A stretch of 64,000 bases of DNA from contig NZ_VITV01000017.1 of the NCBI RefSeq assembly GCF_007828035.1, positions 1-64,000 on the forward strand, read 5' to 3'. The position numbers were made by a program, and so were the translations under genes. Source of the DNA: Nitrospirillum amazonense (lineage in GTDB: Bacteria > Pseudomonadota > Alphaproteobacteria > Azospirillales > Azospirillaceae). How positions within the stretch are numbered: the first letter of the stretch is position 1; each line of letters starts with the position of its first letter. This document shows positions 44,289 through 53,151 of the stretch, piece by piece. Below the pieces are notes generated by a model. That model was given only the letters and a program-made list of their open reading frames with translations, was not told the DNA's origin and searched no databases.

Positions 44289-45122
44289 CTAATGGGCTAG
44301 CAAGGCCGGTATCGGTGTTTTGGTCAGAATGTCCCGGGTGACACCGCCCAACGCCCATTCCCGCAGACGGGAATGGCTGTAGGCGCCCGCCACGATCAGG
44401 CCGGCGTTCAGCAGCTCCGCCTCGTTGAACAGCCCGGCGGCGACATTGTCCCATTTGCCCAGCCGCCGGATCTCGGCGGCCACGCCATGCCGCTCCAAAT
44501 AGCTGGCCAGATCGCGATCGCCGGGAACCTCCTCCGGCCCGTCGGTGGCGACCGTGGCGATGACGACCTTTTTGGCCCGGCGGAGAAACGGCATGGCCTG
44601 GGCCACCGCGTTCGCCGCTTCGCGGCTGCTTTTCCAGGCGACGAAGATGGTATCCATGGGGCGCAGCCGCAAAGGGTCTTCTTCCGGAATGACGAATACG
44701 CCGCGGCCCGATCCGAACAACGCCGCCTCCACCACGGTGCTGGCGCGGTTCGGTTTGTCGATCCGGTAAGGGGTGCGTACCACCATCAGGTCAGCCGTCT
44801 GGGCCTGGGCCATGACGACATCGCCGACATTCGCCGCGATACAGTCGAAGCGGCGCAGGTCATGGGATGCGGAGAGCTTTGCAAATCGCCGCTCCAGCGC
44901 GTGTTCGACCGACCGGCACTGTGTCCGGGTCTCATCAAGCCGCTGGGACATCAAGCTCCGGCTGATGGCGTAGTGTGAGATGCTGACCGGCGGTTCAGGC
45001 AGGAGATTGAGGTAAACGCCCCGGATGTGGGCCTGGTGCATACCCGCCAGATGGTCGGCATGGATGATCCGGCTTTCGTCGTCGGCGCTGCCGTCCAGAT
45101 GAACGAGAATTTCCTTGATCAT
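44289..45122 (-). CDS. Universal stress protein with tandem Usp domains (copy 1)
   Basis: A 277-residue cytoplasmic protein with two Usp folds. The first starts MIKEILVHLDGSADDESRII. The second begins with MDTIFVAWKSSREAANAVAQ and ends with the ATP-binding-type GAYSHSRLREWALGGVTRDI. It is a clear paralogue of the protein encoded at 53152-54000, sharing nearly the same C-terminus. The ATG at 45122 matches the paralogue start. A FixK/FNR-like box lies 85 bp upstream. Likely role: survival under low oxygen or energy limitation. Confidence 0.92.
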   Translation of the reverse strand: MIKEILVHLDGSADDESRIIHADHLAGMHQAHIRGVYLNLLPEPPVSISHYAISRSLMSQRLDETRTQCRSVEHALERRFAKLSASHDLRRFDCIAANVGDVVMAQAQTADLMVVRTPYRIDKPNRASTVVEAALFGSGRGVFVIPEEDPLRLRPMDTIFVAWKSSREAANAVAQAMPFLRRAKKVVIATVATDGPEEVPGDRDLASYLERHGVAAEIRRLGKWDNVAAGLFNEAELLNAGLIVAGAYSHSRLREWALGGVTRDILTKTPIPALLAH

Positions 45123-45585
45123 CACGCCCGCCCTCACTCCATGCGGCGGCCGGAGAGGGGTTCCCAACCGTGAATTGCAATCTGACGCAAATTGGTGGCT
45201 GGTACCTTGATTCATCTCAACCAATCCCGGCCGAGATGCGTATGAAACCTAGGCTAACCATAGGTGGGGCGCTTCCTGGCGCAATGCATAGCAAAGTAAA
45301 TTAAGACGGCATTATTTTAATTTGAATAAAAAAAATTTATTAAAAATAAATGGGGTCGACCAGACTTTGTAAGTGAATTATTGGATTATTGAGCAAATTG
45401 TTTCGGTGTATGTCAAATTAATAGCATATGTTGTGTCATTTTTAAAATAAAACACAATCCACTATCACTTTTGTATTTATCTAACGTGTATGTATGCCTT
45501 TAATCATAGATCTTGATTCCCTGTGACAATAGATTGAAGCGTCTCCGATGACTTCCCGTCGACGCGTCAAAGGGAGAACTGACTG
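45123..45585. other. AT-rich divergent promoter region between usp and the FixK-like regulator gene
   Basis: About 460 bp without a gene. The stretch 45300-45500 is strikingly AT-rich (poly-A/T runs such as GAATAAAAAAAATTTATT) in an otherwise GC-rich window. It contains the FNR-like box at 45207 and probably the promoter of the regulator gene, whose exact elements I cannot define. AT-richness may indicate DNA bending, a silencer-binding site or an old insertion. Confidence 0.6.
45207..45220. promoter_or_regulatory. FixK/FNR-like box upstream of usp copy 1
   Basis: TTGATTCATCTCAA differs from TTGAT-N4-ATCAA at one base. It is 85 bp before the usp ATG and may also drive mgtA. Confidence 0.7.
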
Positions 45586-46323
45586 ATGGGCTTCTCCAAT
45601 TCACAGGAATCGCATCCCGCCGACCTGCCTGCCGCCTTGACCATCGCCGACTCCATTCGGCACCACAATCTGCCGGGTGCCTTCACAGAGCCCGTCGCTT
45701 ATGCCAAGGAACAAAGCATCTTGAGTGAAGGGGAGCTGGCGACGGACATCCACATCGTCGTGTCCGGTGCGGTCCGGCTATTCAAGATGATGCCGGACGG
45801 CCGGCGTCAGATCATCGGCTTCGCGTTTCCGGGTGACATGCTCGGTCTGTCGCTGGACGATCGTTATCTGCATTCCGCCGAGGCGATCTCGCCGGTCATC
45901 CTGCGCCATATGGGCCGCCGGCAGCTGGCCGCGCTGCTGGAACGCGACCATGGGCTGCGCAAGGCTCTGCTGGCCTGGACGATGACGGAGTTGCAGATCG
46001 CCCAGGACCAGATGCTGCTGCTGGGGCGCAAAGACGCCACGGAGCGGCTCTCATCGTTCCTGCTCACCCTTCTGCAGCGGCGGAGCCATTCCACCGAAGA
46101 CCGTCACCTGCCGCTGGCCATGACAAGGACGGATATCGCCGATTATCTGGGTCTGACGATGGAAACGGTGTCCCGCACCATTTCCCTGCTCAAAGGCAGG
46201 CGGCTCATCCGACCCCTGGCCGACCATTCCATTGAGCTTCTGAACGTCCCGGGCCTGCAGGACCTTGCCGCCGGCAACGCGATTACCGTCCAGCTGGACC
46301 CGCAGCGGCCTGCGAAGGCCTGA
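45586..46323 (+). CDS. Crp/Fnr-family regulator, FixK-like (no Fe-S cysteines)
   Basis: A 245-residue regulator. The cyclic-nucleotide-like beta roll covers residues ~30-130 (ILSEGELATDIHIVVSGAVR), followed by a dimerisation helix and a winged HTH with TRTDIADYLGLTMETVSRTI. E193, S196 and R197 occupy the recognition-helix positions that read TTGA half sites in FNR. There is no cysteine in the protein, so it cannot hold an oxygen-sensing [4Fe-4S] cluster and is more like FixK or DNR. Its upstream signal is not visible here. It is the natural candidate to bind the TTGA-N6-TCAA boxes in this window. AAAGGGAGAACTGACTG precedes the ATG. Confidence 0.9.
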   Translation: MGFSNSQESHPADLPAALTIADSIRHHNLPGAFTEPVAYAKEQSILSEGELATDIHIVVSGAVRLFKMMPDGRRQIIGFAFPGDMLGLSLDDRYLHSAEAISPVILRHMGRRQLAALLERDHGLRKALLAWTMTELQIAQDQMLLLGRKDATERLSSFLLTLLQRRSHSTEDRHLPLAMTRTDIADYLGLTMETVSRTISLLKGRRLIRPLADHSIELLNVPGLQDLAAGNAITVQLDPQRPAKA

Positions 46324-46376
46324 CCCATCCGGTATCTGAGACCCATCCGGTATTTCAGACCTATCCGGTATTTCAG
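46323..46376. repeat. Three tandem 18-bp repeats
   Basis: Units at 46323-46340, 46341-46358 and 46359-46376: ACCCATCCGGTATCTGAG, ACCCATCCGGTATTTCAG, ACCTATCCGGTATTTCAG. They begin at the last base of the regulator stop codon and end just before the Shine-Dalgarno sequence of the next gene. Confidence 0.95.
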
Positions 46377-46390
46377 AAAGGAGGCGCGCC

Positions 46391-46900
46391 ATGAAGGCCA
46401 GCGATCAACCGGCGGTGCCATCGCGAGGACGCCGTATTTCCGGCCGGGCCCAAAATCCCGCGTCGAATGACCCCTATCATTCCGTTGAAAAGATGCCGGA
46501 CGGCACCTGTTGCCCCGATTGCGGCGCGGTTTTCAGCGAAGGCCGCTGGCATTGGGGGGAGTGCGCCGCCCTGGGGCCGGCGCAGACATGTCCGGCATGC
46601 CGGCGGATCAGGGAAGGCGCCGCCGGGGGCATACTCACCCTGAAGGGGGACTTCGTGCGGGCGAAGCAGCAGGAACTGCTCAGCCTCATCCACCATCAGG
46701 AGGAACTGGAAAAGGCCGAGCACGCCTTGAACCGCATCATGGACATCGCGGTGGATGACGATGGGATCACCGTCCGCACTACGGATCCGCGCCTGGCCTG
46801 CCGCATGGGTGACGCGCTGGAACGGGCCTATGAAGGCGCCCTGGAAATCCATCATGAGGAAGATGGGTTCTTCGCAAGGGTGGCTTGGGAACGCGCCTGA
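46391..46900 (+). CDS. BCAM0308-like zinc-ribbon protein
   Basis: A 169-residue soluble protein. Two CxxC pairs (CCPDCGAVFSEGRWHWGEC and TCPACRRIREGA) form a probable zinc ribbon at residues ~43-80. A helical stretch (KQQELLSLIHHQEELEKAEH) and a beta-rich C-terminus follow (DDDGITVRTTDPRLACRMGD). It fits the family named after BCAM0308 of Burkholderia cenocepacia, which lies in a low-oxygen-activated locus; the biochemical role is unknown. AGGAGGCGCGCC precedes the ATG. It is downstream of the FixK-like gene across the 18-bp repeats and converges with the Bax-inhibitor gene. Confidence 0.8.
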   Translation: MKASDQPAVPSRGRRISGRAQNPASNDPYHSVEKMPDGTCCPDCGAVFSEGRWHWGECAALGPAQTCPACRRIREGAAGGILTLKGDFVRAKQQELLSLIHHQEELEKAEHALNRIMDIAVDDDGITVRTTDPRLACRMGDALERAYEGALEIHHEEDGFFARVAWERA

Positions 46901-46921
46901 CCTGGCGGTGGCCGGCGTGTC

Positions 46922-47629
46922 TCAGCGATCGCGCCGGTCACCCATCAACTGCAGCAGTGCCAGGAACAGGTTGATGAAATCCAGATACAGCGCCAGCGCA
47001 CCCATGAGGGCCAGCTTTTCCCGCGCCGTGCTGGCGGCCCAGTGCCAGTAAAGTTCCTTGATGCGCTGGGTGTCCCAGGCCGTAAGGCCGGTGAATACGA
47101 TCACCCCGCCGACGGACAGCGCAAACTGCAGCCCGGTCGAACCCAGGAACAGGTTGACCACCCCGGCGATCAGGATGCCGACCAGCCCCATCATCATGAA
47201 GGCGCCCAACCGTGTCAGGTCGCGCCCGGTCGTATAGCCCCAGAGGCTCATGGCCAGGAACATGGCTGCGGCGATGAAGAAGACGCGGGTGATGCTGGTG
47301 GCGGTGTAGACCAGGAAGACGCCGGCCAAGGACAGGCCCATGGCCACGGCGTAAACCCAGAACAAGGCGCGCGTCGCCCCCAGGCTGAGTCGCTGGAAGC
47401 CGAAGCTGAACACCAGGGCCAGGGCGAGCGGCGCCAGCAGGACCAGCCATAGCCAGGCGGAATGGGCGATGACGGCGTAAAAGCCGGACTGGATGGCCAG
47501 AAGGGCGGTGGCGCCGGTTACGGCCAGACCCAGACCCATATGGCGATAGACGGACAGCATATAGCGCCGCAGGCCGCCGCCGTCCGTCTGATCCAGGGCC
47601 ATGTCCCGCCATACGAACTGTTCAGACAT
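46922..47629 (-). CDS. Bax inhibitor-1/YccA-family membrane protein
   Basis: A 235-residue protein with seven predicted helices from about residue 25 (YRHMGLGLAVTGATALLAIQ). The family hallmark is near the C-terminus (GLTAWDTQRIKELYWHWAAS, ALYLDFINLFLALLQLMGDR). Bacterial relatives form Ca2+-leak channels or, like YccA, modulate FtsH. GGAGGAGGAAGAC precedes the ATG at 47629; an upstream GTG is less likely. It is the last gene of the long leftward stress operon after groEL. Confidence 0.9.
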   Translation of the reverse strand: MSEQFVWRDMALDQTDGGGLRRYMLSVYRHMGLGLAVTGATALLAIQSGFYAVIAHSAWLWLVLLAPLALALVFSFGFQRLSLGATRALFWVYAVAMGLSLAGVFLVYTATSITRVFFIAAAMFLAMSLWGYTTGRDLTRLGAFMMMGLVGILIAGVVNLFLGSTGLQFALSVGGVIVFTGLTAWDTQRIKELYWHWAASTAREKLALMGALALYLDFINLFLALLQLMGDRRDR

Positions 47630-47680
47630 GTCTTCCTCCTCCACTGGTCGTCCGGGTATCGGCCATCGCCGCCCGACAGA

Positions 47681-49294
47681 TCAGAAGTCGGTGGGCGGGT
47701 GGTCGTGCGCGCTATCGCCGACCTCACCGACCAGCACCTCGGTGGTGATCAGCAGGCCGGCGACCGACGCGGCGTCCTGCAGGGCCAGCCGCACCACCTT
47801 GACCGGATCGATGATCCCAGCCGCCATCAGGTCGGTGTATTGGCCGCGCTGGGCGTCGTAGCCGAAGTTGGGGCTGCCGGCCGCCAGCAGCCGGCCGACC
47901 ACGACGGCGCCGTCCGTGCCGGCGTTTCCCGCTATGTCGCGGATGGGGCGCTCCAGCGCCCGACGGACGATGTCCACGCCCACGCGCTGGTCCTGGTTTT
48001 CCGTATCCAGGGCGGACAACGCCCGGGTGGCGTAGAGCAGGGCCACGCCCCCACCGGCCACGATGCCCTCCGCCACCGCGGCGCGGGTGGCGTGGACGGC
48101 GTCATCCACGCGGTCGTGGCGCTCCTTCACCTCCAGTTCCGTGGCGCCGCCGACGCGGATGACCGCCACGCCGCCGGACAGCTTGGCCAGCCGTTCCTTC
48201 AACTTGTCCTTGTCGTAGGTTGAGGTGGCGGTCGCCACCTGGTCGCGCAGCTGGGCGCATCGGGCCTCGATGGCCGCCTCGGCGCCGGCGCCGTCGATGA
48301 TGGTCGTCTCCTTCTGGGTGACGACGACACGCCGCGCCCGGCCCAGCATGGCCAGCGTCACGCTGTCCAGATTCATGCCCAGGTCGCCGCTGATCACCTG
48401 TCCGCCGGTGACGATGGCGATGTCCTCCAGCTGCGCACGCCGGCGGTCGCCATAGCCGGGCGCCTTGACGGCCGCGACCCTCAGGCCCCCGCGCAGGCGG
48501 TTGACCACCAGGGTGGCCAGGACGTCCTGTTCCACATCCTCGGCGACAATCAGCAGGCTGCGGCCGGCCTTCATTACCTCCTCCAGCAGGGGCACCAGCT
48601 GCTGGATACCGGCCAGTCGCTTCTCATGGAGCAGGAGATAGGGCTCCTCCAACGTGCAGGTCATCTTCTCCGGGTCGGTCATGAAATAGGGGGAGATGTA
48701 GCCCTGGTCGAACTGCAGTCCCTCCACCGCGTCCAGCGCCGTGTCCAGCGATTGCGCATCCTCGATGGTGATGGCGCCCTCGCGTCCCACGCGGGCGATG
48801 GCGTCCGCCACCAGCTGGCCGATCACCCGGTCGCCGTTGGCCGAAACGGTGCCGACCTGCACGATCTCCTCCTGTGTGTCGACCGGCTTGGCCCGCTTCT
48901 TGATGTCGGCTACGGCGGCGGCGGTCGCCAAATCGATGCCGCGCTTGAGGTCCATGGGGTTCAGGCCGGCGGCGATGGCCTTCACGCCCTCATGCAGGAT
49001 GGCCTGCGCCAGGACGGTGGCGGTGGTCGTGCCGTCGCCCACCTCGTCCCCCGTCTTGGCCGCGACCTCGCGCACCATCTCCGCCCCCATGTTCTCGAAC
49101 ACGCCGGGCAGGGTGATGGCCCGGGCCACGGTCACGCCGTCGTTGGTCACCCTGGCGGGGCCGAAGCCTTGCTTGATCAGGACGGTGCGGCCCTTGGGGC
49201 CCAGTGTGGCCTTGACCGCCCGGGCCAGGACGTCCGCGCCGTGCAGCAGTTGGGCGCGGGCTTCATCGCCGAAACGTAGATCGGTATGGCTCAT
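47681..49294 (-). CDS. groEL: GroEL-type chaperonin, accessory copy
   Basis: A 537-residue Hsp60. The ATP-binding [14 protein letters not shown] and [14 protein letters not shown] are intact near residues 31 and 87, and [20 protein letters not shown] is near 405. The usual Gly-Gly-Met C-terminal tail is absent; the protein ends in an Asp/His/Pro-rich [13 protein letters not shown]. There is no groES beside it. It is probably a secondary GroEL folding a subset of clients under the conditions that induce this operon, using GroES made elsewhere (inference). Confidence 0.95.
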   Translation of the reverse strand: MSHTDLRFGDEARAQLLHGADVLARAVKATLGPKGRTVLIKQGFGPARVTNDGVTVARAITLPGVFENMGAEMVREVAAKTGDEVGDGTTTATVLAQAILHEGVKAIAAGLNPMDLKRGIDLATAAAVADIKKRAKPVDTQEEIVQVGTVSANGDRVIGQLVADAIARVGREGAITIEDAQSLDTALDAVEGLQFDQGYISPYFMTDPEKMTCTLEEPYLLLHEKRLAGIQQLVPLLEEVMKAGRSLLIVAEDVEQDVLATLVVNRLRGGLRVAAVKAPGYGDRRRAQLEDIAIVTGGQVISGDLGMNLDSVTLAMLGRARRVVVTQKETTIIDGAGAEAAIEARCAQLRDQVATATSTYDKDKLKERLAKLSGGVAVIRVGGATELEVKERHDRVDDAVHATRAAVAEGIVAGGGVALLYATRALSALDTENQDQRVGVDIVRRALERPIRDIAGNAGTDGAVVVGRLLAAGSPNFGYDAQRGQYTDLMAAGIIDPVKVVRLALQDAASVAGLLITTEVLVGEVGDSAHDHPPTDF

Positions 49295-49335
49295 GGCTGT
49301 TCTCCCTAGGCTGGCGTGGGGGCGGTGGGCGAGTG

Positions 49336-49992
49336 TCAGTCGCCCGCCACGGCCAGTTCATTGAGCACTTCCCGCGTCCCGGGCGCGGACCAGGCGGCCC
49401 AGGCCGCCGCTTCACGTTCGTAGAGGCTGTGGACGGTGCCGGTCAGGGTGACGACCCCGTCGGCGACCATGACGGCGACCTGCCCGGCATCGATCAGGGC
49501 GTTGCGTCGCAGGGCGGCCTCGATCCGCTGCTGCACATCAGCGGGACTGACGACGGCGGGCCTCAGGGTCAGGGCGTTGACCACCATGCGTACGCCCGGG
49601 ATGTCACGCACCTCCGCGGCCGCGATCTCGCGCTGCCCATGGTTTTCGACCTGGCCGGTCAGCATGACGCCGCCGTTTTCCACCGAAACCTTGATGGCTT
49701 CGGCTGGAATGCCGGTTCGCCAGCTGAGGCGGGCGACGGCGGCGGTGGCGATGTCCGCGTCATCAGGCCATAGCGGGTCCGTCAGCTGGACGTGCATATC
49801 CTGGACCAGCGCGCGCACCCCGCGCACGCGGCGGACCGCTTCCGCCGCCGCATGCTTTTCCGCGAAGCTGGTGACGTGGCCCGTCAGCGTGACGACGCCA
49901 TGGTCGACGGACACGCCGATGTGGGCGGGGTTCACAAACGGCTCCCAGTCCAACTCGGCCAGGATGTCCTTCTGCAACTGCTTGTCGTTCAT
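49336..49992 (-). CDS. Triple BON-domain protein (copy 1)
   Basis: A 218-residue soluble protein built of three BON domains of about 65-70 residues. Each has the pattern D/E-x-x-V-T-L-T-G-x-V (e.g. [60 protein letters not shown]). BON domains bind membranes or phospholipids. No signal peptide is visible, so it is cytoplasmic or peripheral. It lies 37 bp after the next BON gene and 41 bp before groEL. Confidence 0.9.
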   Translation of the reverse strand: MNDKQLQKDILAELDWEPFVNPAHIGVSVDHGVVTLTGHVTSFAEKHAAAEAVRRVRGVRALVQDMHVQLTDPLWPDDADIATAAVARLSWRTGIPAEAIKVSVENGGVMLTGQVENHGQREIAAAEVRDIPGVRMVVNALTLRPAVVSPADVQQRIEAALRRNALIDAGQVAVMVADGVVTLTGTVHSLYEREAAAWAAWSAPGTREVLNELAVAGD

Positions 49993-50029
49993 GCCGCTTC
50001 TCCGCCGCAGTATTCCCGCGGGTCGCCGC

Positions 50030-50683
50030 TCAGGGTTCGACCTGGATCAGGTTGTTGACCTCGGTGACGCCGGGGGCGCCCCAGGCTGCGCGTTCCGCGA
50101 TGTCATGTTCCTGCCAGCTGCGCACGCGTCCGCGCAGCGTCACCACGGGGCCGTCGGCCGTGACACTGAGGTGGTCCGCCGCCAGGTTGGCGTTGCGGCG
50201 GAAAGCGGCCTCGATCTTGTCATGGACATCGGCCAGGCTCGCCTGGCTGGACACGATAAGGTGGTTGTCCACCCGCACGATGCCGTGCAGCCGGTGCACG
50301 TTACGCTCCGCCTCCATGCGGTCGAAGAAATGCTCCACCGTGCCCTCCAGGGTCAGCACGCCGGCGGTCACGGTGATCTTCACGCGGGGGGCGACCTGGG
50401 GGCAGGACCAGTGCAGGATGTCCACGGCGCGCTTGGCGATCTCATCGTCGTGCCATTTGCGGTCGGCGGGCAGGCGGACCTCGATTTCATTGGCGACCGC
50501 GCCCACGCCCCGAACCCGCCGCGCTGCGGCGACGGCCGCCCGCTTCTCCGCCCAACTCGTCACGTGGCCGGTGAGCGTGACGACGGCGCCCTCCGCCGCC
50601 ACCCCGATATGGCTGGCGTCCAGGTGGGGGTCCCAGGCCAGCTCAGCCATCACATCCAGCTGTAAGGTCTTGTCGTCGCTCAT
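50030..50683 (-). CDS. Triple BON-domain protein (copy 2)
   Basis: A 217-residue paralogue of the preceding gene product with three BON domains ([60 protein letters not shown]). The ATG at 50683 matches the paralogue start (MSDDKTLQLDVMAELAWDPH). It overlaps the 3' end of the kinase gene by 41 bp in another frame, so the genes are tightly packed in the leftward operon. Confidence 0.9.
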   Translation of the reverse strand: MSDDKTLQLDVMAELAWDPHLDASHIGVAAEGAVVTLTGHVTSWAEKRAAVAAARRVRGVGAVANEIEVRLPADRKWHDDEIAKRAVDILHWSCPQVAPRVKITVTAGVLTLEGTVEHFFDRMEAERNVHRLHGIVRVDNHLIVSSQASLADVHDKIEAAFRRNANLAADHLSVTADGPVVTLRGRVRSWQEHDIAERAAWGAPGVTEVNNLIQVEP

Positions 50684-51812
50684 CTTTATCTCCTGTGTGA
50701 GGGGTTGCGTCCGGGGAATCACCGTGTTCCGCCACGGTCTGATGGCGAAGCCGGAGCTTGGCGGCCAAAGAGGGCACGCGCCGGAAGCCGTCCATGAAGC
50801 CGGGCGCCGGTTCCGCCAGTGTTTTCTGGGCACGGCGCAGCAGCAGGCGGGCCGCCGCCATGCGGCGCGCGGCGATGGCGGGGTCGGATTGCCGGCGCGC
50901 TGAGGCCGCGGCGGCGTAGGCCATGGTGCCCAGCCGAACCGCCATGAACAGCGGCATGACCCTGAGGCTGGCGGAATCGCCCGTCAGCTCGATGTATTGG
51001 CGCAAGGCCGCGTCCAGGAGCTGTATCAGGCCCCGCCGGCGCAAGTCGGCCAGCAGGAAGGCCAAGTCGTACAGCGTGTCGACGCAGCCGATGTCGTCGC
51101 TGAACTCGATGCCGTCGAACAGGGTGACGCGGCCCTTGTACAGGCAGATGTTCGCCAGCCGCAGGTCGCCATGGCCCCGCTTGACGAAGCCGGTGGTGCG
51201 GCGGTGCTCCAGCAAGTCGGCGACGGTGGTCAGCCTCATCTGGCACTCGTCGTGCAGCGCCATGGCCAGGGTGCAGCCCTTGAGGTCCAGGTGCTTCAGT
51301 CCCTCCTGCAGGTTGCGGGCGATGGCCCGTCGCACGCCGTCGGCGCCGCCCCAGGTGGTCGTGGTCTCGGCGATCGCGTGCAGGCTGGCCAGCTCCGCCG
51401 CGGCGTGGCGCACCAGGGCGGCGGACAGGCGCCCCTCGCGGGCCATGGCGTCGAACAGGTCCCGGCCGTTGAAGCGCCGCATCACCACCACCCAATCGAC
51501 CGGAGGCCCCTGGCCATCGAACTCCAGACCGCCGCCCGGCGCACGGGTGATGGCGCGCACGGTCAGATAGAGATCCGGGGCCGTCCGTATGTTCAGGGCG
51601 ATCTCCCGACGGCACGCTCTCTCCCGCTTTTCCAAGGTGCTGTAATCCAGCGCCGAGAAAATGAGGGCGTGCTTGAGCTTGTAGGCGTAGCCGTCGACCA
51701 GGAAGACGCTGGAGCAATGGGTGGTGATCCGTTCCACAGCCGGCGTGCCGCCATAGGAATGCGGGTTGGACAGGAAGGCCAGGACCTCGGACTGGGCGGT
51801 GAAATCGGCCAT
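50643..51812 (-). CDS. COG2187 aminoglycoside-phosphotransferase-like kinase, kinase half only
   Basis: A 389-residue protein. SSVFLVDGYAYKLKHALIFS near residue 36 provides the Lys. The catalytic loop KRGHGDLRLANICLYKGRVT lies near 215 and the metal motif FDGIEFSDDIGCVDTLYDLA near 236. COG2187 proteins usually carry a second P-loop kinase domain at the C-terminus; here the remaining ~130 residues are helical with no P-loop, so that half is missing. The substrate is unknown, and resistance function should not be assumed. It starts 2 bp before the end of the upstream BON gene. Confidence 0.82.
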   Translation of the reverse strand: MADFTAQSEVLAFLSNPHSYGGTPAVERITTHCSSVFLVDGYAYKLKHALIFSALDYSTLEKRERACRREIALNIRTAPDLYLTVRAITRAPGGGLEFDGQGPPVDWVVVMRRFNGRDLFDAMAREGRLSAALVRHAAAELASLHAIAETTTTWGGADGVRRAIARNLQEGLKHLDLKGCTLAMALHDECQMRLTTVADLLEHRRTTGFVKRGHGDLRLANICLYKGRVTLFDGIEFSDDIGCVDTLYDLAFLLADLRRRGLIQLLDAALRQYIELTGDSASLRVMPLFMAVRLGTMAYAAAASARRQSDPAIAARRMAAARLLLRRAQKTLAEPAPGFMDGFRRVPSLAAKLRLRHQTVAEHGDSPDATPHTGDKDERRQDLTAGCDG

Positions 51813-51813
51813 G

Positions 51814-52116
51814 TCATGGCTCCACGTCGACCAGATTGTGCACCCGTGCCACGCCGGGCACGGCCCAGGCGATATGCTCCGCCAGGGTGCGCAGCGGCCA
51901 GTTGTCGACACGGCCGCGCAGGGTCACCTCCGACCCGGTCCCGCTCACGCTCAACCATTGCAGGGACAGCAGCGAGTGGCGGCGCAGGGCGGCACTTACC
52001 ACGAAGGCCAAGGGGACTTCCGGCAACCTCGGCACCGCTGATGCCCCCCTCCTCCCCTGAAGGGCGGGGGGATCGGGCGTCTGCGGTGATAAGGGCCGGA
52101 CTGCGAGGCATGGCAT
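51814..52116 (-). CDS. Short single-BON-domain protein
   Basis: About 100 residues. The C-terminal 65 form one BON domain (FVVSAALRRHSLLSLQWLSV, SEVTLRGRVDNWPLRTLAEH, VARVHNLVDVEP), close in sequence to the last domains of the two larger BON proteins. The N-terminal 35 residues are Pro/Arg-rich without structure. An ATG at 52116 follows GGGGAG; one at 52131 is also in frame. It may be a truncated copy of its larger paralogues. It lies between prs and the kinase gene. Confidence 0.72.
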   Translation of the reverse strand: MPCLAVRPLSPQTPDPPALQGRRGASAVPRLPEVPLAFVVSAALRRHSLLSLQWLSVSGTGSEVTLRGRVDNWPLRTLAEHIAWAVPGVARVHNLVDVEP

Positions 52117-52153
52117 TGTCTCCCCAGGCATGCCGGTTTGGCGGTTCAGCGGC

Positions 52154-53110
52154 TCATGTCCCGGCGCGTAGGCGGCGGATGGCGGCGGCGATCAGGGGGC
52201 TGGTGTCCAGGATCGTCAGCTTGCGGTCGCTGAAAGGCGGCCTTTCGACGGGCGTGACCGAATTGGTCACCACCACGCTGTCCACCTCGTCGCTGAACAG
52301 CGTGGCTGCGCCGCCATTGAACAGGCCGTGCGTGGCGGCGATGTGGACCAGGCGGGCCCCGCCCAGGCGGCAGGCGCGGGCGGCGTGCACCATGGTGGCC
52401 CCGGTGCTGATCAGGTCATCCAGAATGATCACGGCCCGGTCCTTGACGTCGCCCAGGAACGCGCCGCCGGTGATGAATCCGCCGCTGCGGTTCTTTTCGA
52501 CGAAGCCGCTATCGACGGCGCGTCCTGCGGATGCCTGCAGCGCCTGGCGGAACCGTTCCGCCCGCTTCGCGCCCCCGGTGCTGGGAGAGACGACGGTCAC
52601 CGGCAGGTCCCGGGCCAGGCCCCGGAAATGATCGGCGAACAGGCCCGCCGTCTCCAGATGGATGAAGGGCCGGCGGAAGGCGTTCTCGGCGGCGGCCGGA
52701 TTGTGCACCTCCAGCGCCATGACGCGATCCACGCCCATGGCCTCTAGCATCATGGCCACATAGCGCATGGTCACCGGGTCGAACAGCTGGGTGCGCCTGT
52801 CCTTGCGGGCATAGCAGAGATAGGGGGCGGCCAGCGTCACGCTGGCGGCGTCGTTGTCCTTCAGGCAGGCGATCAGGAAGGCCAGGCGGCACAGACGATC
52901 ATGGACGCTGGCCGCGCCATCGCCGTGCAGCGACTGCACGACATGGACGTCATGGCCGGCCACATCGACCAGCGGACGGATCTTGACCTCCCCATCCTCG
53001 AAGCGCCGCTCTTCCAGAGGGAAGGGCGACAGGGCGAGATGGGTGGCAACGCCCTGGGCGTAGTCGTGGCTGTCCTGCAAGGCCAGGATGGTGAGCGGGC
53101 GCGCGGTCAT
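52154..53110 (-). CDS. Ribose-phosphate pyrophosphokinase-like protein
   Basis: A 318-residue PRPP synthetase homologue. It shows RFEDGEVKIRPLVDVAGHDV, APYLCYARKDRRTQLFDPVT for the ATP loop region, the metal His in ALEVHNPAAAENAF, and the PRPP-binding VIILDDLISTGATM near residue 225. It makes PRPP from ribose-5-phosphate and ATP, or is a non-canonical copy. It differs from housekeeping Prs in several positions and lies within a stress operon, so a second, condition-specific enzyme is likely. GGGGGGATTGCC precedes the ATG. Confidence 0.88.
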   Translation of the reverse strand: MTARPLTILALQDSHDYAQGVATHLALSPFPLEERRFEDGEVKIRPLVDVAGHDVHVVQSLHGDGAASVHDRLCRLAFLIACLKDNDAASVTLAAPYLCYARKDRRTQLFDPVTMRYVAMMLEAMGVDRVMALEVHNPAAAENAFRRPFIHLETAGLFADHFRGLARDLPVTVVSPSTGGAKRAERFRQALQASAGRAVDSGFVEKNRSGGFITGGAFLGDVKDRAVIILDDLISTGATMVHAARACRLGGARLVHIAATHGLFNGGAATLFSDEVDSVVVTNSVTPVERPPFSDRKLTILDTSPLIAAAIRRLRAGT

Positions 53111-53151
53111 GGCAATCCCCCCGATATGGATTTCAAGATCGCCGGGTGGCC

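Noticed and set aside
45290-45510. AT-rich stretch as a replication origin
   Set aside because: No DnaA-box cluster, and no dnaA, parA or rep gene nearby.
45513-45529. TTGATTCCCTGTGACAA as a further FNR box
   Set aside because: The spacing between half sites is too long for TTGA-N6-TCAA.
50643-51812. Aminoglycoside-resistance kinase
   Set aside because: Motifs match the COG2187 family rather than resistance enzymes, and the context is a stress operon.
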